NCBI GenBank assembly: GCA_039962225.1
Contig: JAMPKV010000004.1
Span: 186,001 to 250,000 of the forward strand
Direction: 5' to 3'
DNA from: Microcoleus sp. AS-A8
Lineage (GTDB): Bacteria; Cyanobacteriota; Cyanobacteriia; Cyanobacteriales; Coleofasciculaceae
Length of the DNA stretch: 64,000 nt
Made by a program: the position numbers and the translations under genes. Position 1 is the first letter of the stretch; each line of letters opens with the position of its first letter. Positions 1-9,356 of the stretch are shown here, piece after piece. The notes under the pieces were generated by a model that saw only the letters and a list, made by a program, of their open reading frames with translations, made no database searches and was not told the DNA's origin.

Positions 1-2003
1 AGCATGAAATAAATTGGGCGATCGCTATAATTTTCCAACCGATATTGGATCTGACTGCCAATCGGGACGGTGGGGAGATTGCCCTCTCCAACCTTAGCGA
101 TCAACTCATTCGTCTTCTTGTTATCGCCAAATGCCTTTGCAGGTAAAGAGGAGGGTGAAGACGCCCGCCAGGTTTCTCGTTGCATCACCACGGTTCCTTG
201 AGGGGAAACCATCTCTAGGGATGCTCGGATGCCCAAACGCGAAGACCCTTCATTGACCGTCAGGCGCAACAACTTGGCGGCTAATAAGGTTTCTAGCTTA
301 GGCGTAAGCCGATTCACCGCTGACCTTACTGCTTCTCCAGCTTCCCCCGTCGTATTCCGAATGGGTTCACGACCCAGATACAAGAGTCCATAGCCCGCCG
401 TCCGTGCTAGAGTATCCATCCCCTCTGGGCGCGTTGTGGCTACATCCACGAGTACATTCGCAGCTACAGGTGCTGCCGCTGGGGATAAGGGCACTTTTCC
501 GAACAAATAATCAGCGGGTTGTTCTCCGGCAATCACCACCGATGAGACGGGCGGGATAGCAGCAAAAGCACTCGTGGCATCCACCCGCTCAATCCGTTCT
601 AGACCCACCTCCAGCGCGATGGTTAGACCCAGATTGCGGGGTAGGAGACGAACGGCTTCGTGGACTAATTGCCCTACCTTAAGTGGATAATTATCCGTCA
701 CACTAAGACCCACAATTCGCGCCCTTGCCGTCAGCCCTTCTTTTGAGCGGATTTGCAGTTGTGCTGATGTGGGGGTTGGGGGATTGGGGCTTAGGGCTGG
801 AGTAGACACAGGAGAACTCTCTTGCCCCTCTTCCACAGCGACAGGGAGGAGTGAGCCATTTGGATAAAGGCTGACAATCGAATTGGAACCGTAGTATTCC
901 AGAACGGTTGCTGGAAGCCCTGCTAACCACAACTGTGCTGTTCTGCCACTCTCTTCAACCGCCGTCACGACGCCATCTGCTCCGATGCTGGGATCGGGAG
1001 GTAAGTAATACGCCAGTAATGAACTCTGTTGGCTGTTTTGTTGGATGACGCGGGGCTGTTGCTCTTTTCCTACCAATTGATTCACCATTCCAGCCGCACG
1101 ACTCAAGCTAATCTGAATGGTGGTTGCAGGTGAAGCCTGCCACAGATGTTGTGTGAGAGCGTAGGTAAATAAGCCTGCACTAAAACCATTCCATTGTGCC
1201 TCGGTCGCCAGTTCACTTGGCCCTGCGGCGGCGAGAAGGATTCCTGGCATTTGGTTCGGGCTTAGGGTGTTGAACAGCTTTTCCCCGATGGGGTTGGTGC
1301 GAAGCCGGATTTGTTCTTGAAACGCCAACTCATTGGGACTGGGGGCTTGGGCGGGTGGGTTGGGGGAAGACCGCACGCGGAGATTTCCTTGCAGGACACG
1401 GCTCGAACCGATGTAGCTGGTATCTAGGATGGTGGTGACGTGGTCTGTCGGTAGCGATCGCAACAGCAAAACCAGGGTATCTTCGAGTAAATCGTTCCCC
1501 ATCGCAGCGTCTTTGGTTTGTCCGATTCCATCGCTCGGCACGAGGCTATTTTGCAGGCGTATAGAGTCATCGCTGGCAGATTCCTGACCCATCTTGACGC
1601 GACTACCATAGCCACTGAAGTGGAACACCACAACATCACCGGCCTTAGCTTGGTCGATTAAATGCTCCACAAACGCGGTTTCGATATTCTCCCGACTCGC
1701 TTGGCTATCCGTCAGCGTCAAGATATCCTGACGCTTGAAGCCAAATCGATGCAGTAACAGTTCCCGTTGCAGTTCCACATCCGTGACACAACCACTTAAG
1801 GCCATGTTCCGAGGATACTGGTTGATTCCCACCAGTAACGCTAACTTCCGTCCGCCTGGTTGTGCCAATGCTTGGAAATAGCGATCCAACACGGGTACGG
1901 CTAAGCTTTTATCACCCAGGAGTGATAGTACAGTCTCGCTCACTCCCAGCACGGCTAGCCCCAAACCAGCTTTTTGCAGAAAAGTCCGCCGATTAAGTCC
2001 CAT
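1..2003 (-). CDS. Caspase-fold (peptidase C14) protein, pseudo-orthocaspase, 3' end outside window
   Basis: Caspase-like hydrolase fold protein of the cyanobacterial orthocaspase type. It starts at the ATG ending at 2003 and stays open to the window edge, so about 667 residues are seen and the C-terminus is missing. The N-terminus carries a twin-arginine motif (NRRTFLQKAG) followed by a hydrophobic stretch, so export by Tat is likely. The p20-like core follows: KLALLVGINQYP, then FHFSGYGSR and ILDTSYIGSS. In active family members these last two motifs read SGHG and DxC; here His is Tyr132 and Cys is Ser196, so proteolytic activity is not expected. Tyr/Ser variants of cyanobacterial caspase homologues are known. 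The long region after residue about 300 is Pro/Ser-rich and then resembles the C-terminal beta-rich extensions of such proteins, function unknown. It lies downstream of sat on the same strand with a 150-base gap. Confidence 0.85.
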   Translation of the reverse strand, partial: MGLNRRTFLQKAGLGLAVLGVSETVLSLLGDKSLAVPVLDRYFQALAQPGGRKLALLVGINQYPRNMALSGCVTDVELQRELLLHRFGFKRQDILTLTDSQASRENIETAFVEHLIDQAKAGDVVVFHFSGYGSRVKMGQESASDDSIRLQNSLVPSDGIGQTKDAAMGNDLLEDTLVLLLRSLPTDHVTTILDTSYIGSSRVLQGNLRVRSSPNPPAQAPSPNELAFQEQIRLRTNPIGEKLFNTLSPNQMPGILLAAAGPSELATEAQWNGFSAGLFTYALTQHLWQASPATTIQISLSRAAGMVNQLVGKEQQPRVIQQNSQQSSLLAYYLPPDPSIGADGVVTAVEESGRTAQLWLAGLPATVLEYYGSNSIVSLYPNGSLLPVAVEEGQESSPVSTPALSPNPPTPTSAQLQIRSKEGLTARARIVGLSVTDNYPLKVGQLVHEAVRLLPRNLGLTIALEVGLERIERVDATSAFAAIPPVSSVVIAGEQPADYLFGKVPLSPAAAPVAANVLVDVATTRPEGMDTLARTAGYGLLYLGREPIRNTTGEAGEAVRSAVNRLTPKLETLLAAKLLRLTVNEGSSRLGIRASLEMVSPQGTVVMQRETWRASSPSSLPAKAFGDNKKTNELIAKVGEGNLPTVPIGSQIQYRLENYSDRPIYFM

Positions 2004-2038
2004 ATCAGCTATCAGCTATCAGCTATCAGCTATCAGCC
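2004..2038. repeat. Heptamer tandem repeat (ATCAGCT x5)
   Basis: Five head-to-tail copies of the 7-base unit ATCAGCT (the last ends in C) directly abut the start codon of the caspase-like gene on its upstream side. It is a typical cyanobacterial STRR and occupies the place where a ribosome binding site would be expected. Confidence 0.85.
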
Positions 2039-2156
2039 TACCAGGAATGTCGAATTGGGAATGGCAAATCGGGGGAGATCGATTTTCCTCGTGGATGGGA
2101 GCGCACAGATCATCAAGTCTGAAGTTCAAATCTGTGAGACGGCTATCAAGCACCCA

Positions 2157-3338
2157 TCAAATCTCGTAATTGGTAATATTCATCGCTCTTGCCAATTCTG
2201 CCGCTACCGCAGGGCGTGAAAACTCTGGCGGCGGCAACTCGCCCCGACGTAACATCTCCCGGACTTTCGTTCCAGATAGATGCACCCGCTCTTCCGGTCT
2301 GGATGGGCTAGTTTTCGTGGTTGCCATCTGATCAGTACGCTTGCAGTAGAAGGCATGTTCAAACTTCATCGGCACGATTCCCAGTTCACCTAGCTCATAC
2401 TCATCAAAGATGTGCTGGGCATCGTAGGTACCATAATAGTCACCCACACCGGCATGGTCGCGCCCCACAATGAAGTGAGTACAGCCATAGTTCTTACGAA
2501 TCAGAGCGTGAAAAATTGCTTCTCTGGGTCCCGCATAGCGCATCGCCGCTGGATTAATCGCCAGAATCACACGGGTTTCTGGAAAGTAAAGTTCCAGCAT
2601 AATCTCGTAGCAGCGCATCCGCACCTCCGCGGAGATGTCGTCACTCTTGGTGGCACCGACGAGAGGATGTAAGAACAGACCATCTACTGTTTCTAGGGCA
2701 CACTTGATGATGTATTCGTGTGCTCTGTGGATGGGATTACGCGTCTGGAATCCTACGACTGTTTTCCAACCCTTTTCTTGAAAAAGGGCACGGGACTTCG
2801 CGGGGTCAATTTGGTAAGCCGGAAAGTAGGGATGGTGGTCACGTTGTAACAACCAAACCGGGCCTGCTAAATTAACGTTTCCCTGGTCATAAACAACTTT
2901 GACACCAGGGTGCTCTTCCTCATCGGTGCGGTAAACATTCACCGCTTCCCGAATTTTGTCGTAACGATACTTCTGAGTCAGCTCTAAAACACCAACAAAG
3001 TTCCCTTTCGGATCATCCAAACGCACCAAGCTGCCTTCTTTTAAAGGTTCTGCTACGGCCTCATCCACAGAGAGCGTGATCGGAATTGACCAAGGCAAAC
3101 CGTTGGCTAGCCGCATCCTCTCAACCACTGAGTCGTAGTCGGCTTGTTCCATGAAGCCAATCAAGGGACTAAATGCCCCAATGGCAATCATTTCTAAATC
3201 GGAGGTTGCCCGCTTGTCGAGTTGGACTCTGGGTAGAAAGTCGGCTTTATCTAAAAATTCATGCCGCTGGTTGTGCGAAGCAATACGGTGAATGAGCTGA
3301 CCGCCGTGGGGGGCGATGCCCTCTGGATGCTGACTCAA
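2157..3338 (-). CDS. sat: Sulfate adenylyltransferase (ATP sulfurylase)
   Basis: Makes adenosine 5'-phosphosulfate and pyrophosphate from ATP and sulfate, the first step of assimilatory sulfate reduction in the cytoplasm. The 393-residue length fits the single-domain bacterial/cyanobacterial enzyme without an APS-kinase domain. The PUA-like N-terminal part is followed by the catalytic [12 protein letters not shown] segment (HxxH) and by [12 protein letters not shown], which form the nucleotide site. The start is a TTG at 3338 with a GGGG-type Shine-Dalgarno about 8 bases upstream; the resulting [14 protein letters not shown]-terminus is the family form. It is followed on the same strand by the caspase-like gene. 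No sulfur regulatory site was recognised. Confidence 0.96.
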   Translation of the reverse strand: MSQHPEGIAPHGGQLIHRIASHNQRHEFLDKADFLPRVQLDKRATSDLEMIAIGAFSPLIGFMEQADYDSVVERMRLANGLPWSIPITLSVDEAVAEPLKEGSLVRLDDPKGNFVGVLELTQKYRYDKIREAVNVYRTDEEEHPGVKVVYDQGNVNLAGPVWLLQRDHHPYFPAYQIDPAKSRALFQEKGWKTVVGFQTRNPIHRAHEYIIKCALETVDGLFLHPLVGATKSDDISAEVRMRCYEIMLELYFPETRVILAINPAAMRYAGPREAIFHALIRKNYGCTHFIVGRDHAGVGDYYGTYDAQHIFDEYELGELGIVPMKFEHAFYCKRTDQMATTKTSPSRPEERVHLSGTKVREMLRRGELPPPEFSRPAVAAELARAMNITNYEI

Positions 3339-3477
3339 AATGATCCCCTTTCTACGTAGACTGCAATTCCAAAATAATCTTCTTTCTGCACAACGGCAAT
3401 TCCACAGGTAGTCGCTATTACCTCAGGTCAAGAACATATCTCTCAGAGGAGTTCTTACTCGCTTTGATGCGGTTGCT

Positions 3478-4542
3478 TTAACTAGCAGCCGCCTGTCGTT
3501 CGATAATGCCACCCCCTAACAGGATATCGCCGTCGTACAACACAGCCGCTTGTCCTGGAGTGACGCTAAATTGCGGCTCCTCAAAGACCAATTTCATGCG
3601 GTTTTCTTCTAAAGGGATCACAGTGACGGGTACGGCAGGTGAACGATAGCGGACTTGTGCGGTGGCTCGAATGGGCGCTGTGGGTTCAGGGATCGAAACC
3701 CAGTTGACTCGTCCTACTGTACATTCTGGCTGAGTGGCATGGGTGCGATCGCCAACAATCACTTGGTTCCGTCCCGCGTCTATTCCAATCACATACAGGG
3801 GTTGAGCCGCTGCAATCCCGATCCCCTTACGCTGTCCAATCGTGTAATGGTGAATCCCGTTATGCTGTCCCAACACCTTTCCATCCACATCCACAATCTC
3901 ACCTGAGCTTTGGGTGATGTACTTGTCCAGAAAGGCTTTCATGGAACCATGAGATTCAATCAAGCATAAGTCTTGGCTTTCCGGCTTATCGGCTGTCTTG
4001 AGGTTATATTCAGTTGCAAGGCGTCGCGTTTCTGTCTTCTTGAGTTCTCCCAAGGGAAACAAGGTTCCCGCCAGTAGGTCTTGAGTTAAGTCGTAGAGAA
4101 AGTAAGATTGGTCTTTTGTCAAGTCAACGGCTCTGAGCAATTGATAGCGATCGCTGCTTGCCTCATACTTAATCCGGGCGTAATGACCTGTGGCAATGTG
4201 GTCAATCCCCAATTGTTCGCGAGCATAACTCAGCATGGGGCCAAACTTCACCGCCCGATTGCACTGCGAACAAGGCAAAGGCGTGATGCCGGCTTCGTAC
4301 CCCGAAACCAGATAATCCACAATATGATGCTGAAACACATCGCGGCTATCCACAATCTGATGCGGAATCCCCAATTGTTCACAGATGAACGCCGCATCGA
4401 CCATCCCTTCAGAGCAACATTGACCTTTCCCTTTCATTAACCATAGGGTTAGACCAACGACTTCGTATCCTTGACGATGTAGGGTAGCGGCGGCGACAGA
4501 ACTGTCTACTCCACCAGAGAGGCCGACGACGACTCTGTTCAT
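3478..4542 (-). CDS. mnmA: tRNA-specific 2-thiouridylase MnmA
   Basis: Cytoplasmic ATP-dependent enzyme that thiolates U34 in tRNA-Lys, -Glu and -Gln. The PP-loop [12 protein letters not shown] is at the N-terminus. The two catalytic cysteines can be seen in [14 protein letters not shown] and in ESQDLCLIE, and the C-terminal beta-barrel ends near DILLGGGII. The frame is open 30 bases further upstream, but the ATG at 4542 ([11 protein letters not shown]) gives the family-typical N-terminus and a length of 354 residues. It is followed by sat on the same strand after 139 bases, a gap that contains a weak hairpin (3430-3456), so the two are probably separate units. Confidence 0.95.
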   Translation of the reverse strand: MNRVVVGLSGGVDSSVAAATLHRQGYEVVGLTLWLMKGKGQCCSEGMVDAAFICEQLGIPHQIVDSRDVFQHHIVDYLVSGYEAGITPLPCSQCNRAVKFGPMLSYAREQLGIDHIATGHYARIKYEASSDRYQLLRAVDLTKDQSYFLYDLTQDLLAGTLFPLGELKKTETRRLATEYNLKTADKPESQDLCLIESHGSMKAFLDKYITQSSGEIVDVDGKVLGQHNGIHHYTIGQRKGIGIAAAQPLYVIGIDAGRNQVIVGDRTHATQPECTVGRVNWVSIPEPTAPIRATAQVRYRSPAVPVTVIPLEENRMKLVFEEPQFSVTPGQAAVLYDGDILLGGGIIERQAAAS

Positions 4543-4572
4543 GAAATCACACGTAGTATGCTTGAAATACAA

Positions 4573-5008
4573 CTCTTCTTATAGGCTAACATCTATACGC
4601 TGATTACGGTTGAAAACCTGAGCATGGATCAATGCCCGAAGTAATTTATGTGGAAATAGGTTGAATCGAATAATCCTAGTACAAGAAGGCAGAAGGCAGA
4701 CCGGAGATGAGAGTGAGGACAGGAGGCAGAAGGAATATTGTTTATACAGTAAGCTTTTTAAGCTTTTTCAACTGGATAGTTATTTCCGCCATGCTGCACT
4801 AGTTATGCAAAATATACTGTTCCTAATCCCTTTCTCAACCTCTATCTTAAGGTTAGTTCTAATTAAAATTAATTTTGCAATTATATATAAGTAAATCTCT
4901 CACCCTTTTCTAAAAACGGCTGAATTGAGACCCTCAATTAACAAGCTTAAATACTAAAATTTTCCTCTATAAAAAAAAGCTGAGAATACGAAATCAGATT
5001 CTACCGTC
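4573..5008. other. Intergenic region between mnmA and the MFS gene
   Basis: Divergent promoter region, strongly AT-rich towards 4840-5000. At 4684-4734 there is a purine-rich imperfect repeat built on GAAGGCA/GAGGCAGAAGG. A 21-base stretch at 4700-4720 recurs with one mismatch at 44270-44290. No convincing gene was seen. Confidence 0.6.
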
Positions 5009-6598
5009 GTGACTGTCCAATGGCTCTTGAAGCCAGAAGATAGCCGGAAATATTGGCTATCCACCATGCTCAAAAAAGAAGAAGAAGCTCGTAGTTTAGT
5101 TGAAACAAAACCGCTTTCCCTTCAGAAAATTCCAGGGGATATAGCATCCTTAGAGACGGTACTTCTGACCAACCCGCCTTTAAAACTTTCCAAACCGGAA
5201 ACTCGCTCAACTCTTAGAGTATTAACTCTCGAAGGTGTCTTCGGTACGCTTTTTTACAGTATCATTGGCGGCGCGTTGCTCAGTAATTTTTTACTGGATT
5301 TGGGTGCCGGTCCGGTGGAAATTGGGATGCTCGCCTCTATTCCTCAGTTCGTGAATTTGCTCCAACCCTTCGGAGCCTATTTAGCAGACCGAAAAGAGAG
5401 CCGCTTTGGATATTCCCTACGCATTTTCGCCCCGTCGCGATCGCTGTGGCTGATTCTCGTGCTAGCTATTGGGTTGGGAGGCTCGGTTCATATCCCTGCA
5501 CATCAGCTCGTGCAGTTGACATTGGCGATCATCTGGGTAACTCAGATCTTGGAATCTTTCGGTCGTGCTTCTTGGCTGAGCTGGATGGCTGCTTTAGTGC
5601 CTCAGCGGTTGCGGGGGCGATATTTTGGCTTTCGCAATAGTGCTGTCAGTTTGACGAATCTCATCGGTGTGCCGTTGCTGGCTCTAGTGGTATCGAACTG
5701 GCCTGGTGGAAGGATTCAAGGTTATGGTGCCATCTTGATTGTAGGAGTTGGGCTTGGCCTCACCAGTCTGGTTTGCCAGTTCTTTATGACCGATGTAAAC
5801 CCCAAGCTTTTCCACGCCACCCATGCAGATTCAGAGGAAAGGTCGTCTATCAGGACAATTTTTAGTTTCCTCCAGGATGCTAATTTTTTGAAGTTTTTGG
5901 TTTACTCTGGCTTATGGAGTTTTGCGGTTAACGTCAGTGCTCCCTTCTTTAACCTCTACTTGCTGGATAACCTGAGTGTAGATGTCAGCGTAGTAACGCT
6001 CTATAACAGCTTAGGAGCGGGTGCTAACTTGCTGATGCTAGTGTTTTGGGGGAAGCTGGCTGACCGGGTTGGGAATCGCCCGATCATGCTAGTTGTGGGA
6101 ATCTTGGTGGCTCTGACGCCTCTACTCTGGCTAGAAGCTGGAACCGCTCCTATTTTCTTGTGGGTCTGGTTCCCCCTGTTGCACATCATTGGCGGTGGGA
6201 CGTGGGCGGCCATTGACTTGTGTAACAACAATCTTCTGATGGGGGTGGCACCGCTGTTGCATCAGTCCCTTTACTTTGCGATCGCGGCGGCGGTTCCAGG
6301 TGTGGCTGGGGCGATGGGAATCACCGTAGGTGGCTTTCTCGCTACTGTGACCGAGTTCGGTGGATTGCCGGGAGTGTTTGCCCTCTCAGCCGTCTTACGA
6401 CTCGCTGCTCTGGTGGCGTTGGTTTTTGTTCACGAACAGCGTTCTGTGTCTTTGGGTAAGTTTTGGCTGCTGCTGTTGCCCGCCTGGTGGAGAAAAGTGC
6501 CGATTGAACCTGGGGACATCCGGTTCCAACCCTTGATCGTTGAAGAGTTGGATTCTCCACCGGAAAGCTCATCCGAGCAATCTTCAACTGTTGATTAA
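5009..6598 (+). CDS. MFS-type membrane transporter
   Basis: Integral membrane protein of 529 residues with about twelve hydrophobic helices starting near residue 70, preceded by a charged cytoplasmic N-terminus. Loop signatures fit the major facilitator superfamily: PQFVNLLQPFGAYLADRKESR between early helices and GKLADRVGNRP in the second half. The GTG start at 5009 gives the longest frame; a later start such as the Met at residue 20 is possible because the first 60 residues are not membrane embedded. The short acidic tail after residue 505 is cytoplasmic. No substrate can be inferred. It stands alone, convergent with the following small gene. Confidence 0.82.
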   Translation: MTVQWLLKPEDSRKYWLSTMLKKEEEARSLVETKPLSLQKIPGDIASLETVLLTNPPLKLSKPETRSTLRVLTLEGVFGTLFYSIIGGALLSNFLLDLGAGPVEIGMLASIPQFVNLLQPFGAYLADRKESRFGYSLRIFAPSRSLWLILVLAIGLGGSVHIPAHQLVQLTLAIIWVTQILESFGRASWLSWMAALVPQRLRGRYFGFRNSAVSLTNLIGVPLLALVVSNWPGGRIQGYGAILIVGVGLGLTSLVCQFFMTDVNPKLFHATHADSEERSSIRTIFSFLQDANFLKFLVYSGLWSFAVNVSAPFFNLYLLDNLSVDVSVVTLYNSLGAGANLLMLVFWGKLADRVGNRPIMLVVGILVALTPLLWLEAGTAPIFLWVWFPLLHIIGGGTWAAIDLCNNNLLMGVAPLLHQSLYFAIAAAVPGVAGAMGITVGGFLATVTEFGGLPGVFALSAVLRLAALVALVFVHEQRSVSLGKFWLLLLPAWWRKVPIEPGDIRFQPLIVEELDSPPESSSEQSSTVD

Positions 6599-6610
6599 CC
6601 CTACAGCACA

Positions 6611-6627
6611 ACAGCTCACTTAGCTGT
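6611..6627. terminator. Hairpin between convergent genes
   Basis: ACAGCT and AGCTGT flank a 5-base loop in the 57-base gap between the stops of the MFS gene and the convergent small gene. There is no U-run, so a role as a terminator is tentative. Confidence 0.3.
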
Positions 6628-6655
6628 GGAACCAGAATGGGTCTGGCATCAAAAT

Positions 6656-6904
6656 TTATCCCAACTGGAGCGGGCTGTAAACTGTTTCCCCATTGCCTCT
6701 TATTTCGATGGCTTGGATGAATTTTAGCCGAGATGCAATTTGGTATAAATCGTCACCAAACTGCTGCTGTAGAGCGATGGCATCGTCGCGTAAGGGACAA
6801 TCAACGATCAAAGTTCCGTTGACTAGCACGACTGTTGAAAATCTGATCAGTTGCCGATAACCGAGTCGGCCATGACCGAGAAATCTTAACTTAATTGAAT
6901 TCAT
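6656..6904 (-). CDS. Small conserved-looking hypothetical protein
   Basis: Encodes about 82 residues from the ATG at 6904 (MNSIKLRFLGHGRLGYRQLI); the frame is open to an ATG at 6967, which would add 21 mostly charged residues. The protein is alpha/beta in character, with a hydrophobic strand VVLVNGTLIVDCPLRDD and a C-terminal IEIRGNGETVYSP. No family was recognised. No strong ribosome site precedes either start. It lies convergent with the MFS gene and upstream of a transposase remnant. Confidence 0.55.
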   Translation of the reverse strand: MNSIKLRFLGHGRLGYRQLIRFSTVVLVNGTLIVDCPLRDDAIALQQQFGDDLYQIASRLKFIQAIEIRGNGETVYSPLQLG

Positions 6905-7030
6905 GACTAACTTTTTTCTGGACACCTCACCTTCTATAAGCCTGTTTAATTTGTAGATTGCCCTCATTCTTGAGTTGGGTTTTTACTAAGAATCCGTTAG
7001 AAAGCCCCCTACCCTTGTGGTTAGAGTTAA

Positions 7031-7374
7031 ATGTCGCTAAAAATAATGGAAATACCCGCTATTTCTCTCAATTTTGATGTAGAGCGTAAGGTTAAGTTTG
7101 ATTTCACCAGGAAGCTAACTGGTATCGACTTAGGATTGGAATCGTTCTACACAGACTCACAGGGCAGGCACATTGGAAATCCTCGCTTGTTGAGGAAACC
7201 ACAGAGGGCTTTGAAGGAGCTGTAAAAACGAGTTTTTCAACGCCCAAAAGAGGGAAAAATAGAGCCAGAGCTTGGCAGAAATTAGCTAGGCAGCATTTGC
7301 GAGTAAGCAGGCAGTGTCAAGACGGGTTGTGTAAGTTATCCAGTGCGTTAATAGCGTCTAATGACTTTATTTGA
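7031..7374 (+). pseudogene. Decayed TnpB (IS200/IS605 OrfB) fragment
   Basis: The sequence GIDLGLESFYTDSQGRHIGN followed by LLRKPQRALKEL matches the RuvC-I region of TnpB-type proteins. The frame is then broken by TAA at 7223. A one-base shift in the A-run at 7255-7259 puts the rest (KLARQHLRVSRQ, up to TGA at 7372) in another frame, also typical of TnpB. Both ends of the normal protein (about 400 residues) are missing, and no zinc finger or second catalytic motif remains. No TnpA or element ends were seen. It marks an old insertion at the edge of the accessory zone. Confidence 0.8.
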
Positions 7375-7540
7375 AGCGAGAAACAAAGTGAGCTGAGTTC
7401 GACCGCTTTGGCTTTTTGTAAGTTGTTCAATCTTTATCCTCCATTAGATTGATTAAGTTATTACCTGTGCTTGTTAGATTTGCAAGCGATAACACGTTAT
7501 CTCTGATAAACCTTAAGCCATTTTCTTCCAAGGGTGATAT

Positions 7541-9004
7541 ATGACTTATAACGATCAAAGTTTGGATAAGCCTTACAAAAAAGCTGACTCTAGAAGCACA
7601 GGTAAACGCTATATTCGTTCAGAAGGCACAAGCCTGGGTGCGGAGTTAGATAAAGAGGAAAATGCTCCTACTCTGGAAAGTATAAGCATGGAAAGCACAA
7701 GCACAGGTGCTGGGTTACCTCAAACAGAAAATGCTCCTACTCTGGAAAGCACAAGCACGGAAAGCACAAGCACAGGTGGTCGGTTACCTCGAACAGAAAA
7801 TGCTCCTATTTTGGAAAGCATAAGCACGGAGAGCACAAGCACAGGAGCTGGGTTACCTCCAACAGAAAATGCTTCTACCATGACGCCTCAACCCATTGCT
7901 CTGCCACCTGCGACTGACATGAATGTACCTTTGCTTGGTTCAGGCAGCCCAAGTCTAGATGCTGGGTTAGCTACAGACAAAAAGAGTTCTGCCAATTCGC
8001 CTCAACCCGTTGCTCAGCCAAAGGTAACTGAGAGTGTTAGCAACGCTGCCAAAGCTACATCTGACACCAGCAAGAGTGCAGCTACCGGCAGTGGCATGAA
8101 TCCTAGAGTAGCTAGAGCACTAATGGGAGGAGCCATTGGTCTTGGGTTGGGTGCTGCGTTGGGCACATTAGCTGGGGCTTTGGCTCGTAAGAAAACTGCT
8201 CAAGGTCTTGACCGCGCGATACAAGGCGTAGGAGACGCAGCAAAGACTGTAGCTGAGGGTGCTAACCTCACGGCTAAAGGCGTAGGGGAAGCGGCAAAGA
8301 CTATAGCTGAGGGTGCTAACCTCACGGCCAAAGGCGTAGGCGCAGCGACAAAGACTATAGCTGAGGGTGCCAGTCAGGCTGTAGTCGGTGCCTTACAGGA
8401 TACAGGGGAGAGTGTTAACTACGTTGCTAAAGGTGCCTTGGAAGCAACCAAGAATACCGCTGAGAATGCTAACCACGCGGCTAAAGGTGCGTTGAACGCA
8501 CTCAAGGGTGCTACTAAGGATACAACCGAGGGGGTTAGCGATGCAGCCAAAGCTGTAGGGGATGCACTCAAGGGTGCAGCTAAGGATACCGCTGAGGGTG
8601 TTAACCAAGCCGTAACAGGAGCATTGGACACGGTTAAGGGTATAGCTGAGAATGCCCAGCAATCTGTAGTCAGTGCAAGCGACGCAGTCAAGGATAAAGC
8701 TGAGGATGCCAAGCAATCTGTAGTCGGTGCCTTAGACACCGCCAAGGATAAAGCTGAGGATATCAAGCCATCTGATAATGCGTCCGACAAGGTAGCTAAA
8801 GAGCGGGTGATTATAGATAGCTCGCCCTCGTCGGTCTACACAGGTGCGGTTGGCATTGCAGAGCCAGTTGAAACCCAGGTCGAGGTCATTTCAGACCCAA
8901 CGGAAATAGACCGAATTGTCGAGCAAACTCAAGATGTAAATATTGGAACGTCCTTTGTTCTTGATGAAGGGGATTTGAGTGCAGGGCATAGTGTTGAGTT
9001 TTGA
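7541..9004 (+). CDS. Glycine-zipper protein with LEA-like amphipathic repeats (paralogue 1)
   Basis: Protein of 487 residues with three parts. Residues about 45-115 contain three copies of a 23-residue Ser/Thr-rich unit (LESTSTESTSTGAGLPQTEN type). Residues 186-222 form a glycine zipper (MGGAIGLGLGAALGTLAGAL), a likely membrane-inserting or oligomerising segment, ending in the family mark KKTAQGLDR. Residues about 225-415 are Ala/Lys/Glu/Asp-rich repeats of the type AAKTIAEGANLTAKGVG and DAVKDKAEDAKQSVV, predicted amphipathic helix resembling group-3 LEA proteins. The acidic C-terminus is not repetitive. The start is ATG 7541 after AAGGGTGAT. The same zipper and repeat plan is found in the next two genes. 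Function unknown; a membrane-associated stress-protective or scaffolding role is inference only. Confidence 0.8.
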   Translation: MTYNDQSLDKPYKKADSRSTGKRYIRSEGTSLGAELDKEENAPTLESISMESTSTGAGLPQTENAPTLESTSTESTSTGGRLPRTENAPILESISTESTSTGAGLPPTENASTMTPQPIALPPATDMNVPLLGSGSPSLDAGLATDKKSSANSPQPVAQPKVTESVSNAAKATSDTSKSAATGSGMNPRVARALMGGAIGLGLGAALGTLAGALARKKTAQGLDRAIQGVGDAAKTVAEGANLTAKGVGEAAKTIAEGANLTAKGVGAATKTIAEGASQAVVGALQDTGESVNYVAKGALEATKNTAENANHAAKGALNALKGATKDTTEGVSDAAKAVGDALKGAAKDTAEGVNQAVTGALDTVKGIAENAQQSVVSASDAVKDKAEDAKQSVVGALDTAKDKAEDIKPSDNASDKVAKERVIIDSSPSSVYTGAVGIAEPVETQVEVISDPTEIDRIVEQTQDVNIGTSFVLDEGDLSAGHSVEF

Positions 9005-9356
9005 AAAGTGGTGACATGAAAGAAGCAAGCCTTCGTAGGTGAAAAATTGAGTCTTTGCAAACTAGTCGGACACGATAACGTTGAAGTCGAAGATCAAATC
9101 CTTCGGGTAGCCTACAGGCAAAGCAATAAAGTAGTCATAAATATCTAGGGATTAATCGCAGTTCCTTTCCGTGACGGACAGAGACGGTATCCTCAGGTCT
9201 TTATGACTACCGACAAAAACAGCAATTAACAAGTTAAGTTACCTAATTTTTTTGGCTTAGCGTCTTTTAACCGCAGAAAAATTCGGTCTAAGTGCCGCTT
9301 TTTCTTTGTATAAACAGACAGCTATTCATCACTTTTAGTACCAAGGAGATGATTAT
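9005..9356 (+). other. Intergenic region with a possible gene remnant
   Basis: Gap between two paralogues. A frame from 9020 to 9229 is open except for one amber codon at 9146 and reads like protein (VGHDNVEVEDQILRVAYRQ, then AVPFRDGQRRYPQVFMTTD). No start codon or ribosome site is convincing and no family is recognised, so it may be a remnant or chance. The last 120 bases are AT-rich and presumably hold the promoter of the following gene. Confidence 0.35.

Noticed and set aside
4661-4894. Open frame of 77 codons upstream of the MFS gene
   Set aside because: It translates a purine-rich repeat (QEGRRQTGDESEDRRQ) and AT-rich DNA, with no ribosome site.
8393-8790. Open frames antisense to the zipper-repeat gene
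   Set aside because: They arise from the repeated codons on the opposite strand. The sense frame has the zipper, a start and a coherent design. The same holds for the plus-strand frames at 10952-11249 and 11724-12200.
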